Source of the DNA: Carposina sasakii
Taxonomy: Eukaryota; Arthropoda; Insecta; Lepidoptera; Carposinidae
Direction: 5' to 3'
DNA length: 64,000 bases
Assembly: GCA_014607495.2 (NCBI GenBank)
Contig: CP053165.1
Location: forward strand, 3,962,906 to 4,026,905
The translations under genes and the position numbers were made by a program. Under the pieces are notes generated by a model. It had not been told where the DNA came from, made no database searches, and saw nothing but the letters and a program-made list of their open reading frames with translations. The first letter of the stretch is position 1; every line of letters starts with the position of its first letter. Positions 1 to 12,695 of the stretch are shown piece after piece.

Positions 1-19
1 TTATTAACATAATTCTAAG

Positions 20-125
20 TCAACATTAACCCCTGGCGGAAATAGAACCGGGGACCATGGGGTCGGGAGCACACCGACACATCCGACGCGGTCACTCACC
101 CTCTCTGGAAGCTCAAGTATGGGGG
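20..125 (-). repeat. tRNA-derived SINE-like fragment
   Basis: Read on the minus strand this stretch has a tRNA-like look: a block resembling an RNA polymerase III B box ('ggttctatttcc') preceded by a GC-rich stem-like stretch. No complete cloverleaf can be drawn, so it is called a retroposon fragment rather than a tRNA gene. It could be another GC-rich repeat. Confidence 0.3.
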
Positions 126-358
126 TATTTGTATACAATGGTGTATCAGTGTAGACTCGGAAAGAAAAAAAATCTATTAACTCACATAATGGCTAAGAGA
201 GAAAATGACAGTTAGGACTAAATTTACGTTTAGGTTTAAGTGTGACTGCCGGAATCGACCATATTGTCTCACTATTTATTTATTATTATTATAAAGAGGT
301 ATTCTATTGGCACATTAAAGAAAAAAATAAAAAGATCAGTACATGTCATTTTTTTTTA

Positions 359-650
359 TACAGGATGTTTTTTTGTGGCCACCTTGTATTCTATACATGA
401 AATAAAGTAAGTTTATGCCAAAAAAAATGCTGGGAAAATTTTTTTTTTTTTTTAAATTTAATTCCTTGATCGTGCGAAATTTATAGTGTCTAGTGTTTAT
501 GTTAGTTTTTTTATAGACAGATATTAATTATTTTTCGTGAAAATATCCTGCTACGCGCGTCTATGTGCATTTATGCAGAAAAACGCAGTCTATTTACTCA
601 ACTTTGGAGATTCCGTAGTTTTCGGGAACGTTGACGACCAAAAATCGTCC
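359..650 (-). mobile_element. MITE family A, copy 1 (internally deleted, truncated)
   Basis: Starts with the family terminus TACAGGATGTTTTTTTGTGG and runs through the diagnostic core ('ggcataaacttactttatt' in the other orientation) to 'gacgaccaaaaatcgtcc'. Compared with the copies at 6265-6651 and 27510-27894 it lacks about 90 bp between 'ctcaactttgga' and 'gattccgtag', and the far terminal CTGTA is lost. No coding capacity. Confidence 0.75.
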
Positions 651-790
651 GTTTCATATACTTAGGTAATATTTCATATACATAACTCCTGTGTGTGATT
701 TTTGAACTAACATTTTTTGTATGTACTGACACAGTTAGTGTAGTCATAGCCATTTAATAATCATACACATTTAATTTCCGTGGTTATCTA

Positions 791-1110
791 TCTATACATA
801 TAATAAAAATGTAACGGGTCGCAGTCTGTACATGGAAGATATATGAGAAAAAATATTATAGGAGACCTTTATCAACGCAACAGTACCCAAAATAATGATT
901 TTTTCAAATTTTTGTCTGTTTTTCGGTTTGTCTGTGCGTTTGTGCACGCTAATCTCAGAAACGGCTGAACCGATTTCGACGCAGTTTTCACGAATATATT
1001 GTGACAGGTCCCACTTAACATATAGGCTACTTTTTATCCCGGGAAAATGTTTTTATCCCGGATAATTTCGGCATTTTGTTTTTTCAGTAGTCCAACTAGC
1101 GCTATCATTT
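791..1110 (-). repeat. Dispersed retroposon-end repeat (family R1), partial
   Basis: Nearly identical to 13461-13790 ('taataaaaatgtaacgg', 'ctcagaaacggctgaaccga', 'cccacttaacatataggcta'). Other copies lie at 7601-7800, 31530-31710 and 32089-32285, with a diverged one at 50770-51320. The constant 'ttttattatatgtatagat' end and variable other end suggest a retroposon 3' region. The clade is not identified. Confidence 0.65.
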
Positions 1111-1172
1111 AAAGGAGCTATTTGGTGATTAAACGAACTCTACTTACTATTCATTATTTTCTATTAAGAGCA

Positions 1173-1986
1173 GATTTTTTCCAAACGTCAGATAGCCCAT
1201 TAGAAGAATAAAGTTGATGCTGTCTTTTTCTAAAACTTGATCATGATAGAGACAGCATCAACCTTATTCTTCTGATAGGTCAAACGGCCTACACACCTAC
1301 GGCCCTGAAATCAGTGGCGATATTGGGGAAGTGCTGGGGAGGACCCTAGATCGTACCATAAATCGCTTTGTGTATAGGCAAATCGTACCGAATTTTAAAT
1401 CGCTTCGGGTATTTATTCGATTATTATTTAAGGAGCGTTGTCGGCACGTGTATTGCGAAATCGGGACTGATTTCATAGACAATGCCTATTTTTTGCTGTT
1501 TTGAGAGTGTCGGCGGCATCTCGGATCAACGAGCAGTCTGTTGCACGGTTGGTTACGTACTCACTGGCAGGGACGTGTGTAGAGATATCGTACCCGTATG
1601 ACGAAAAATTCATCTTTGAACCATAAAAAAAAAACAATATTAATAAAATAGATATTATACCACTCACCGGTCATGTCCGATATTGGGTACCGTACTGAAA
1701 ATTTCAGTTTTACAAAAATAAAATGGCAAGTTGTCAGTCGAGAACACATAAAATTGCAAATATGTAATATTCGGATTATTTTATTTATATATTTCTTTCA
1801 TATATGAGTGAAGGAAACGAAATTTACAATGAAAATTATCGACAACGATAAGATCGCATCGGCGGTATCAAATATCGTGCATGTACCTACGGTTGCCAGG
1901 TGTATAGTAATTTCATCCCCAACCAGTATATTGCCACTGATTTCAGGGCAGTGTGTAGGCCGTTTTATCTGACGTTTGGAAAAATC
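1173..1986. mobile_element. Non-autonomous TIR element, about 0.8 kb
   Basis: Terminal inverted repeats 'ccaaacgtcagata' (1181-1194) and 'tatctgacgtttgg' (1966-1979) continue inward as 'cggcctacacac..ccctgaaatcagtggc' on the left, mirrored near 1930-1965. A secondary hairpin lies at about 1202-1281, with arms 'agaagaataaagttgatgct' and their near-complement. The small reading frames inside resemble no known protein. Confidence 0.6.
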
Positions 1987-2442
1987 GGCCCTAAGTGTAT
2001 GTAAATAAAGTAATTTTCGTTTAATTGCACCATATACCCTTTATTTTGTGTATAAAAATCATTTTATTTGTTTGTCTTGCTGTAAAAGATATCTTATAGA
2101 AATAAGCTTGCCATAACTTGCCATTGTAGATACATTAGGTACGTCTTTTTATCCTTTGTTATTAATATATTTTGTGTGTAAGAGTGAGCAACTAAGAATA
2201 TGAATAATATAAGTATTTACCTATCCAGTTTCGACACGGGAAGAAGAAAAAATTATTAGTTCAATGAAAAGATATAACGTATACTACATTGATATATCAG
2301 CTAAAGCATAGACCAGCCCTCCTAGCATAACCACGCATCGTGGATATCGTATCGTATCGTCTCTATACAAAATTCAACATGGCGGCTATATTTAACGTAT
2401 TTTGACAGGCTAAATGACGATAAATCGGTTTACCATCAACCA
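1987..2442. other. No gene seen
   Basis: AT-rich sequence without a supported reading frame. Only short simple repeats such as 'cgtatcgtatcgtc' near 2350 stand out. Confidence 0.6.
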
Positions 2443-2733
2443 TATGATGAATTTAGTGAGAGCGAGATGTCTTACTTTTAAACGTCAAATCCACAGAGCT
2501 AAGTAATAACAAGACAAGGCAAGTGTTTCTACTTGGTGTGTAAAAAGGGATTGCAAACCACTTCTATCAGACCTAATTCCTTCAGTCCTGACTCGAGGTA
2601 ACGACGGTGTCTATTCTAATTCTTAAATCTATTTTTACATGCAAAGTACATATCTTAGTTTATCTAGTTATTAATAGCTCTGTGAATTTGACGTTTAAAA
2701 GTGAGACATCTCGCTCTCACCAAATTCATCATA
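2443..2733. mobile_element. Fold-back MITE
   Basis: Inverted arms of about 59 bp at 2443-2501 ('tgatgaatttagtgagagcg..') and 2674-2733 ('..cgctctcaccaaattcatca') are almost perfect reverse complements around a 172-bp spacer. There is no coding capacity. This is the form of a small non-autonomous DNA element. Confidence 0.65.
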
Positions 2734-2950
2734 CCGGTGCTGATCGTGTTTCGCAGAGCAGCTCTACCATTCCATATTTCCTTTTTTCCCGGGCCCATTT
2801 GCCAGCCCGTTGAACTGCTAGACCACTGGTTTAACGGTTTTAATAACTTTGCTTAATAGAATGGTCGGTCTATTTAGTTTAGATATGGTCAGTCAGTAGG
2901 TATACCTACCTGCATATAATTCATATTAGCAGAGTGGAATCTTAAAGACG

Positions 2951-3200
2951 GCCGACTGGTGTAGTTGGTAGTGGCCCTGCCTGCGACACCATAGGTTCTG
3001 GGTTCGAATCCCGGTAGGTGCAAACATTGATATGATGAATATTGATATTTGTTTCCGAGTCATAAATGTTTCTATACTTATCTATATGTATTTATATACC
3101 GTTGCTTAGTACCCACGACATAAGACCTTAGGGATCTTAAAGTGGGACTAGGTCAATGTGTTGTTAAGTCTGTGAATATTTATATTTATTTATATTATTA
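2951..3200 (+). repeat. tRNA-derived SINE
   Basis: The head contains an A-box-like 'tggtgtagttggta' and a canonical B box 'ggttcgaatcc' about 45 nt later. It is followed by a non-tRNA body ending in 'ccttagggatctta..gtgggactaggtcaatgtgttgttaag' and AT-rich simple sequence. The tail recurs without the head at about 25740-25800 and 59660-59730, and a diverged head recurs at 33090-33170, so this is a dispersed retroposon family. It is not a functional tRNA: there is no matched acceptor stem. Confidence 0.75.
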
Positions 3201-3839
3201 TATTTAAATAGAGCCTCTCCTACCTGAAACAAACTTTCACTTTTAGAAACAGTTTAGAAAAATACCGTAAAAATACCTTAGAAACCCTTAGAAGTTGATC
3301 AGGTGACTCCACAACATATTCCTTACTTCCTCTCACCCAGTTCACGATATTTGAGGTGGAGTGCGTATCATCGTATAGTTCCGTTAGATGATGGCGCTAG
3401 TTCCCAAGTAGCACAGATAGCTGAATAAATACTCACTTTTAGATCTACACACAGCTCTGGGCGTATTAAGACTCATATAAGAATACACTCGTGGTCCCTT
3501 AGCTGCATAATAGCAGTTAGTGATATTTAAACAGCTTAAGGTTAAATAAGAGCTGCATTATGGGTCACAAATATACCCTTAAAACGCAAAGAGTTATAGA
3601 AAGAGCCAAGAGCAATATAAGAAAGTACTTGTAAACTGTTATTGAGCTGACTCATTAAAGGGACACAAGTTCTCATAATATTAAGCCAATAGACGTATAA
3701 CGGGACACCTGTGGCCCATAATATATCTTAGCGCTGAACATATTTACCGCTAAGCAGCCTTTATTTATCCATTGACACTGCATATAGCGGCAGTTTAAAC
3801 GTTCACAAGACGCCTCATGGATATTTAGAGGTTCACTTG

Positions 3840-4330
3840 TATATCAAAATAAATGGCTTTAACTTTACCTCGTAAAACGCTTACCAGCTCTTTAATAAGT
3901 AATGGTTCACACGTGAAACGCTTAACAGCTCTGTAATAAGTAATGGTTCACGCGTGAAACGCTTTACAGCCCCTTTAATAAGTAATGGTTCACATGTGAA
4001 TCACTAAACAGCCATTTGATAAATAACAGTTCACATAGCTGTTTAACATCAACCAAGGCTGCATACGGAGTTACATCTTCAATTCTACTTTGCTCTTGAA
4101 CTGTTTCACAGTACACAGGTGAATCGCTCAACAGCTCTTTAATAAGTAATGGTCCACACGTGAAACGCTTAACAGCTCTTTAATATGTAATGGTTCACGC
4201 GTGAAACGCTTAACAGCCCTTTAATGAGAAATGGTTCACATGTAATGTTTCACATGTGAACCTAAGCAGTCCTTTGATGTGAATATAGGTTCACAAGTGA
4301 ATCACTAAACAGCCCTTTGATAAATATCGG
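3840..4330. repeat. Tandem array of TTCAC-NN-GTGAA palindromes
   Basis: A unit of about 41 bp ('cgcttaacagctctttaata' then 'agtaatggttcacacgtgaa') is repeated with small changes. Each unit has a near-palindrome TTCAC(ACGT/GCGT/ATGT/AAGT)GAA, for example at 3906, 3947 and 3989. The middle of the array is interrupted at about 4030-4110 by unrelated sequence. Confidence 0.75.
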
Positions 4331-4765
4331 TTCTTTTTTTTTATGTTTTGTGCATGAATTACGAACTTATTAAATTAGGTATTACTTCTTATATCGTAAC
4401 AGTCTCTATTTATTTAATAGTTCTGTCCAAACTATTGAAAATTGTTGGACCAAGATTTTAAAACACATAGCTTATTTACATAATTTATTACTATATTATT
4501 TAAAAACACAATATTTTCGTAGCGCAGTAAAATTTTCTTAGATAATATACATATATAATATCAGTAAACTTGCATTCCCACACATTTTCTTGCACTAATA
4601 AAGAAAACCGTTCCGTTTACTTAGGTACTACTAAATATATTATGAAACGACACCGCCATTAATATGGCGTTTACGGTTATGTTATCATATCACAAGTTAC
4701 TACGGTCACTTTTCAATAATAAATAAAATGAATATACAAAAATATTATTTTCTATAGTCACGCGT

Positions 4766-5030
4766 CACCAACAGGCCCATTGTGATATATTACTTAGGTA
4801 TTCAGCTGAATAAAGAGTAACATGGTCTCTCATCCAGTTGATATTCAGCTCTTACAATATATGTTACCCCTTATAACTCTCTTAAATTTCTGCTTCTACC
4901 ACCAACAGGCCCGTTGTGATACATTACTTAGGTATTCAGCTGAATAAAGAGTAACGTGGTCTCTTAACCAGTTGATATTCAGCTCTTACAACACCTGTTA
5001 CCCCTTATAACTCTCTTAAATTTCTGATTC
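4766..5030. repeat. Two-copy 134-bp tandem repeat
   Basis: 'Caccaacaggcccattgtga' at 4766 recurs at 4900 as 'caccaacaggcccgttgtga', and the similarity continues through 'ttaggtattcagctgaataa' and 'ataactctcttaaatttctg'. The period is 134 bp. It lies inside the 3403-5198 element. Confidence 0.8.
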
Positions 5031-5198
5031 TGCGCTCTTAAGCAGCTTATGACATTAGAGCTGAATAATTTGTGCCCATTTAAGTGGTTTAAGGGCTGAA
5101 TAAGCTCGGAATCAGCTTTTATGCAGCTTTCTTATACCACTTCAAGGGTAATTGTAGTCCAATATTCAGTTGCTATACAGCCTCTTGTGCTACTTGGG

Positions 5199-6264
5199 TT
5201 ACTATGTGTATAACCACATGTTTTGATTCACTGCATACAAAAAATGTTAGTTCCGAAATCAGGCATAGGGATTATTCTATGAAACGGGCATCAGTGATCC
5301 CACAATCAATGGCAGGTATCCCTCACAGCCACCCTCGTTGTAAGGGATGTTTTTTTTTCTTTCCAAATAGATACAATAAGAATGCGTTTTGACGTGAAAT
5401 AAGTATATCTATTGACGGACTTAAGAAGTAAATATGAAATAATGAAGTCAATTTTACAAGCGACTATAACTATGATAATTTCCTATAAATCGACGTTTAA
5501 CTGGCATGATAGAAAATTCTTTATTATTATACACAATATACTGTACGCGATCAGAATATTGCATAGGAATCTCTCCCAGTTAAGTTACAGTTTAAGACAC
5601 AATATTAACTACTTACTACCTACACTAATATCATTGCGAAAACATGAATCTACCCAGTAAATCATGTTATTTATTTACAACGTTCTAAATTATTTAGTAC
5701 CTACTCTTGGGTAGAAACGCAAAGGGGTAGTAATTGCAGTTCATAATTTGTTACAATACGGTTATAATAAAGTCTACTGTGTGTATATGTTTTTACATTT
5801 GATTTGGTAACCACCTTTTTTAAATCGGATGCAGAGAACTCTTTCGCTTTTTATTTTGGTAAGGAGTATGACGGCATTGAACGTCGATGCCGTCCGAAAC
5901 ATCGTAACATGTAACAACATTGTCGATTGTCGTGAGTTCAATTCTCACTCGGGTGATTTTTTTTTTCATTTTCTTAATTATATTTATAACATCGTCTAAA
6001 TACCCAGATTATTTTCCCATTACACCGGTAGCTATAGTTAGGTGTTTAACTGCTTACTACCCTGATTATCGGCTAAAAAACCGAACCAATATGAATTGAG
6101 GATTTAATTGAAGACTATTATTTTTGTGCTCTATGCATTAGCTAATAGGTAACAAGGTAATAGGTAACAAGGTAATAAGGTAACAAATACTTAAATTCGA
6201 AAACAGTCGAATTACGATCATAGCTTGTACTACTAGGCAATAATAATTAAGCAAAACCGATTTA
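5199..6264. other. No gene seen
   Basis: AT-rich. A possible pseudo-tRNA B-box-like stretch ('gagttcaattctcactc') lies near 5935-5952, and a short 'ggtaacaaggtaata' microsatellite-like run lies near 6150-6185. No supported reading frame. Confidence 0.5.
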
Positions 6265-6651
6265 TACAGGATGATTTTTGGTCGTCAACGTTCCCGAAAA
6301 CTACGGAATCTCCTCATCATCACGATCATTTTTCTCCATGGAAGCATACCTGGGAAGTGTCTGGTTTCCAAAATATTAGGGTCCAAAGTTGAGTAAATAG
6401 ACTGCGTTTTTCTGCATAAATGCACATAGACGCGCGTAGCAGGATTTTTTCACGAAAAATAATTAATATCTGTCTATAAAAAAATTAACATAAACACTAG
6501 ACACTATAAATTTCGCACGATCAAGGAATTTAAAAAATTTTTTCAAAAAAAATTTTTTTTTTCCCAGCATTTTTTTTGGCATAAACTTACTTTATTTCAT
6601 GTATAGAGTACGTACCCTTCGTTAAAGGTGGCCACAAAAAAACATCCTGTA
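6265..6651 (+). mobile_element. MITE family A, copy 2 (complete)
   Basis: 387 bp from TACAGGATG to CATCCTGTA, with a core shared with 359-650, 13054-13440 and 27510-27894: 'cggaatctcctcatcatcac', 'gtaaatagactgcgtttttc', 'cgcacgatcaagg', 'ggcataaacttactttattt'. TA-rich flanks suggest insertion at TA. It has no reading frame and was probably mobilised by an unlinked transposase. Confidence 0.85.
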
Positions 6652-7600
6652 TTTCAGGCTTTAAGCACATATACGGCACCATGAAAACCCTAATCCCGCA
6701 AATGTTTAGATTGAAGTACCCTTAAAGTTAATTTTCGTAAAATCTTACGGTCGGTTATTTCCACAGCCATATATTTATGACCCCCTGAAACTGGTCCGCG
6801 CCGCAGTGTAAATACACTAAAGTTAGACCAGTTTGTTATCCCCTAGCAAGGCTGTGGGGGCCAAGACAGACTGGTTGTTTCGGAGACCAAAGTATACTGG
6901 TTTAAACCTACTTTGCGCTGGACTAGTTAGTCGATCAGTTGGTCGAACAAGTTGGAACGTCTCTTACATAGTATTTTCAGTGTTTAGCACAAAATAAAAT
7001 ATGTTACCGCAAGTCGAGCTTTTATTATGTATTTAAGGGTTTTTAATTTATGAACGTGTGATGTTAGTTGCTTGGGTGTGTTTGTGTATGTTGATGGAGA
7101 ACGTGATATGGAGTCATTCACTTCATGTTTTTGTGTAAGTAAGCAGGCTGAACTATTGACGTTCGAGTTCAAGTTTAAGATCTAGGTGTATTATTGTGCC
7201 ATCATAGCTTTGGAATAATGAGACCGATAACGCTGTAGGGTTTTAGAATTATGAGTAAGGTCAAGTCTAAAATTAAAGTATCAATATCGCGTCGCATTAT
7301 ATCTACTACAAAAACCCATTTAGTTTCAATATGGAAAAGAGAAAGAGGAGCTATAAAGGACTAATGAGAGGGTTCCTCACATCTTCTGAAATCCAAACCA
7401 ACCCCACTTGCACAGCGGTCGTCCGCTGATTACCAAACGAAGTGAACGAGTTGTGGTGAACCTATGGTCCAAACCCATTCTTTGGGGGAAGCCTATGTTA
7501 GGCAGTGGACATCCTATGGCTGCTGTTGACGAATAAGGAGCTAACATGGAATAACCATGGGAGCAAACTCACAGTTACAGAACTTTTATTAAGTACTAGT
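6652..7600. other. No gene seen; retroposon tail fragment near 7380-7530
   Basis: The only recognisable piece is 'gaagcctatgttaggcagtg' near 7488, a diverged version of the 'ggcctacgtccagcagtg' tail seen at about 31900 and 34613. The remainder is unassigned. Confidence 0.45.
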
Positions 7601-7800
7601 GGACGCCCGCGACTCCGTCCGCGTTGACTTGAAAATACAAAATGTCGAAATTATGCGGGACAAAAACATTTTCCCGGGTTAAAAAGTAGCCTATATGTTA
7701 AGTGGGACCCACAAAACACGTAATTTACCTGTTCTGTGGTGGGACCTGTCATGCACAAACATCGATCCGTTACAATTTTTATTATATACATGTATATATA
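7601..7800 (+). repeat. Dispersed retroposon-end repeat R1
   Basis: Begins 'agtggacgcccgcgactccg', contains 'aaaaagtagcctatatgtta' and 'gtgggacc', and ends 'ttacaatttttattatatac'. Same family as 13461-13790 but shorter. Confidence 0.65.
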
Positions 7801-10800
7801 GATCTATCTAGGTAGGTACATGATGAGATATTCTCAGTGAGCAGATCTACAACTTTGTAAGATAAATGAGAGAAAAATGATCTGATGATAGGAGATTCAG
7901 TTTTCGGGAACGTTGATATGTAGGTTAGTAGGTATAGCTTTTCTTACGCGTCTATTTTTTATTAGGTATCTACCTAATATTATTTGCTTAAAAACGTTCC
8001 GATCTTTTTCTTTCGCTTACGAGTAAATATTTATGATTTTGTGTTCTCCCTTTATTCACCGCTGTCTTCATTTTACGTTTGACAGGTGGAGAATAAAATG
8101 TTTTGCGATCAAGTCCTTTTATCTTGTTATGCGAATCACGTATATATACGTATTATACCTATACCACACAAATGAAAAGATATTGCGTATGTGACATGGA
8201 AATTGTACAGAAATGTGGATGCTTATTAAATTGTACTCATGTACACAATTTACAAAATATAGGTCTGTGGTTTTTTTACGTAGAGCTTTGGATATAGCTT
8301 AATCCTGAATGTAGATAACCGAATTACGCGTTACAGGATTCTGTATTATGTAATTATGTATTCCTGTTTTTATGTATTGGACAGTACAATTTTTAAGTAA
8401 GTATCACTTTTTCGTGGCCAAAGTTACACTTAGTAAAATCGCGCGGAACATTTTAGTGAATCGATCATAAAGAGTGAAATAGGTATCTACGTACTCCTTT
8501 ATCCTAGATAACCGATTATGTATTGGACAGAAACTAGAAGCAATTTAGTGATCATATTAGGTATCTATGTACTCCTTTATCCTACCGATTATGTAGAGTC
8601 GGTAACTTCACCCAAGGTCCTGTTTTTTATCAGAAGAATAAATGTGATGCTGTCTTGTATTAGAATAGGGAAAATTTGCAGAACTGTACAACTTGAATTG
8701 CACTTTATTAATAAGTCATTGTAAGTTCTCTTCTAAGTAACTATTCTTCTTCTTAGTTAAGCTGCCAACTTCCTACAGTATACTGTACCTACAGTACCTT
8801 AGTAGCATGTGGTACCTACTCGTAGCTCGGTGGGTAAACATATTCCCTTATAAGTCCTTATAAACGTTGAGTAGAGACAGCATAACTTTACTCCGCATCT
8901 GAGTTCACACAGAAAAAGTCGCGGGCGTCCTCTAGCATTCTACCTCTTTTAATTTGCCTGCTCTTCTTGGCTGCTTCGAAGATTATGAAATTTACAACTA
9001 TAAAACAAAACAAAACAATTATTTAACTATAAGTGGCATGATTAAATCATAAAATCATTACTAATTAGGTAAGTACTTGAATGTTTTATGTGGATAAAAT
9101 AAATAAAATCTCGTTTTATTTGCATAAAAATTACTATGAAGTTAGTCCTAATTCCTTTGTCTTCTAACCTCTCCGCGTTCCCGCCAAAACGGCAATAATC
9201 CCGCCATATGTCCACCCTGCTTATAGCTCTATAGTCTATGGTGCTATCGATCCTGCGCGGCCCGCCCTCCCGCGTACCCATGCCTTCTAAACATTCACAC
9301 CTCAATTCACACTTTTATCAAAAACAAGACTTTTTAGAGAAATTATATTGTGTAAAATTATACATAGTTGGTTTTGGGCTCATTTTAAATGAAATTTCGA
9401 CTCATCGAACTAAAGTCCAGCCTCTCTGTAAACTTAGGTACCTACCTACTTGCTCGTAGGAGGGTGATACAGGTGCTTTAATAATTTATCTCTTTATATA
9501 ATAAAAAAGTTTATAAATTAATAAAGGGTAAACAAATCGAAATTATAGTGCTCTACATTTTCTGCTTTTCCTTTCGCTCCAAATAACCTTCTACTTAATT
9601 AACCATTATGACATGTACTTACAGCTAGACAAATATAATTTGGCGTCCTACCTAGAAAGATCTTTATAATGTTAGCTAAGTACGATATGTACCATACCAT
9701 CTCATGAAAATTGATTGCTAGACTTCAGTCTAGACAAAAAAGGTTCAACTTGAATACTAATAACGTCGAAGTGTATACGGTTCGTGGAGCTCGTACCTAC
9801 AAAATCTTATGTAAAAAAACTTACACTTACACTAAGTTCTTTGTCTAAAATTAATTTTAAGCGACGTACTATACGTTTCTCATTTAAGCATCAATCATCA
9901 TTAAATTTTTCGATAATACAAAATATAAAAATATAGGTACTTAAGTACTTAGATGAGTAGGTTACACTTAGGTTCTTATAATGACTTGCATACTTAGTCA
10001 GTCCATCAAAGTTTTAATATAACCTTGCCAATACATACATACCTACTTAGAAAATCTAAGTACAAATTGTTAAGTAGGTTAGTATCACTTCAAAATATAT
10101 TCTAATTTTATAAATAAAATAAATATATGGGGCTCAAAGGACTCAAAAAGCAGATAAATTTTTGAAATTCAAATGTGCGTTCGTGTGTTCCATCCAATAG
10201 GCTTGAATCGCGGGAAAGTTACGCACTATTAGTAAAATCGCGCGGATTGGACATTCGAATTACAAAGAGAGCCATAGATAATATAGAGGACCTGAATGAT
10301 ATCGTAAACTCAAGACAAATCAAAACTAGAAGGAATAAAGAGTGAAATAACCTGGAAATAACCGAGTAAGCAGGCTTAGGCAAAGTATACGAGCGACAGC
10401 GGAGTTAGTAATTAAGTATATCACTTCAGAAACGCGCTATATGATGTCTTCCTATAAGAGGAAACCTTTCGCTCGTAATATTATTAAATTATCTAAGCTT
10501 CCAATTTTTACAGCAAACAGCCAGCACCTAGTGTACAAAATTTATAATAACCGCGACCACAGGTGACGACAACACAATCTAATTTAACAAACTTTTTTCT
10601 GAATATACATGATTATCGAAATGATTATTATATGAAATCGAGAATACTGAATGTATTTTCGATTTGATTGAATATTTTAATAAGTGTTAAGAACAAAAAT
10701 ATCTTTAACACTATAATAAAATTGACAGAGTTTATGATCGCCATTTTAAATCCCCTTTATTGACACTAACCCTTATTACAATAAATAAGACACATTATAC

Positions 10801-12239
10801 TACCCCATTAGATCAACCACCCCCGGCATCCGTCAGTTAGCTATGAAAGAAGAACGCAAAGGAGATGGCCTAGCGTTTGTTCATAGCATTAAATTCGTTC
10901 CGCATGGTATAAGGTGACATGTCACCCAGTAATGATGAGGGACACTGCCACTAACATTTTAATCTGAAAATTTGTTTTGAAACGGTATTAACCTCCAAAG
11001 AGGTTGAACGCTGTGAACTAAACTGATTTATACAATCACATAAAATAACATTTAAAATATAACACAGTCAATATAGGTAAGTACATAGTCTATTGAAAAT
11101 CGTATCTCTCCCTTGTCTTGTATTCGTGGTTCAGCCCAAAGCCCTTGCAACTGCAGTGAGTTCGATGAACTTGGCGGTTAGGCCCTTATTGATGAAAAGA
11201 CACACTTCGTCTCGCTATCGACTATCGTTTTTTTCTCTTCACAGTAGTTTGAGTGTTCATTATTTTATACTTACCAAGATATTTTTCAATTTTCCTCGAT
11301 AAGGTACATTTTGCAGCAATATCCTTTTCTATACCTAACAACAGGAAAATCGTATTAATCCAGATTTCATAAAAATGAACTAGAGTCCTGTCCGTATTTT
11401 TTTATAAAATGAAGATTTACAAAAGATATGTAAGTACGTCCCAATGAAATCGCGTTTTTACTCTCTCGACTGGTTAACTGAAAGAAATCTCTGTTGTAGA
11501 TAAGCTCCACACATTCTATGTAAAATCCATGTATTCAGCTAATGAAAATAAATAAAAATTCATTTTAACTTATTACATGGGACAGAAGGCGTAGTCCTTA
11601 CTACCGGCGCTTTCCGCATTTTTCGCAGTCCCTTATTTTTCATTCAAAGGTCTAGAGCTGTACCTGGGCTACAGGTACTATTAATCTACAAACCACAGAT
11701 AATAAAACTAGCTACACACTGGCTGACACCTTAATGCCAAAAAAATAATAATACATACGTAAGTCGTACCTTTTGTGCTACAATTTCTATGCTTCATATA
11801 ATTCAATGTTGTAAAATACAAAAACCGCATCGGAATGTCGATGAGGACCAAAATACATAACCATATCAACACAAACATTACATATTACTCGAAAAACTAT
11901 ACAACTTCGGTATACCGCACTTGAAACTGAGTAATAAAGCTCAATATTCCATGAAAACTTTTCAAATTAAGTTCCACCAACTGTAAAGCTTGCTGTAGGA
12001 GTATGGACAGCGAGATTGATGTGAACTTTAGTTTGATTGGAATAAAGTTTGTTCTTACATAGCAGGTCATCATCGCGTGGTGCATAGTTGACTCATTCAT
12101 TATACCATTTAAACCGTGCATTCTTTAAATATTAACCTAAGTTTGTTTCTTGTCTTGTTTGGTACATCCAAGTTGTTCGAGATTTTTTACTTTTGATTTA
12201 TTGATTGATATACAGGGTGTATATCAATACAGATATGTA
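7801..12239. other. No gene seen; sparse repeat fragments
   Basis: AT-rich sequence with stops in all frames and no supported gene. Fragments include a MITE-A piece near 7895-7915 ('gttttcgggaacgttgat'), a piece of the 1202-1281 hairpin family near 8630-8660 ('cagaagaataaatgtgatgc'), and 'agtaaaatcgcgcgga' shared by about 8435 and 10230. None of the short reading frames resembles a protein family. Confidence 0.45.
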
Positions 12240-12695
12240 TACAGGGTGTTTGTTACAGCCAGGCAAATATTGATACCATGACTTCAGGCCATGATTCTGA
12301 GATGTAAAACAAAATTCCAAATTTTTCCGACATTTTTTTCATATTTTCAGGGGAAAATAATAGTTTAGTTCGTTTAATAAGGCCTTAGATAATGACTTAA
12401 AAATTAAATTTTAACCAAAAGATGATTTACAAAAAAAAGTAGCCCTCAAAAAAGTTTAATAACCTGATCAACTCTAATAGAGAGTCAAGTGATCCAAAAA
12501 CAGCAATGTGTCACACAATAACCAATAAGCCCATTTAATTAGTCACAGGACCGATACAAAGGGCGCGGTAAGCAAAGATTACTGATAATCAAATCAAAAA
12601 TATGTTTTCTGCGAGTTATAACACTGTCGTATAACCGAGCAGAATGTACTTGTTCAGCATTTCAGTATTTTCCTGGCTGTCACCCACACCCTGTA
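12240..12695. mobile_element. MITE family B
   Basis: Terminal inverted repeats of about 25 bp: 'tacagggtgtttgttacagc' at 12240 and 'gctgtcacccacaccctgta' ending at 12695. The inner part is AT-rich and non-coding. Confidence 0.6.

Larger units (their letters stand above)
3403..5198. mobile_element. 1.8-kb TIR element with internal tandem arrays
   Basis: Bounded by 'cccaagtagcaca' (3403-3415) and its near-perfect complement 'tgtgctacttggg' (5186-5198), with further terminal complementarity ('agctgaata' against 'tattcagt'). 'Gctgaataa' and 'agctgcat' words recur through the body. No transposase is encoded, so it is probably non-autonomous. The target duplication is unclear (tt on both sides). 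Confidence 0.55.

Noticed and set aside
2951..3025. Functional tRNA gene
   Set aside because: A and B boxes are present, but no acceptor stem closes and the sequence runs into a SINE body found elsewhere in the window.
3840..4330. CRISPR array
   Set aside because: The units differ throughout, have no unique spacers, and the DNA is eukaryotic; it is a degenerate tandem repeat in a TIR element.
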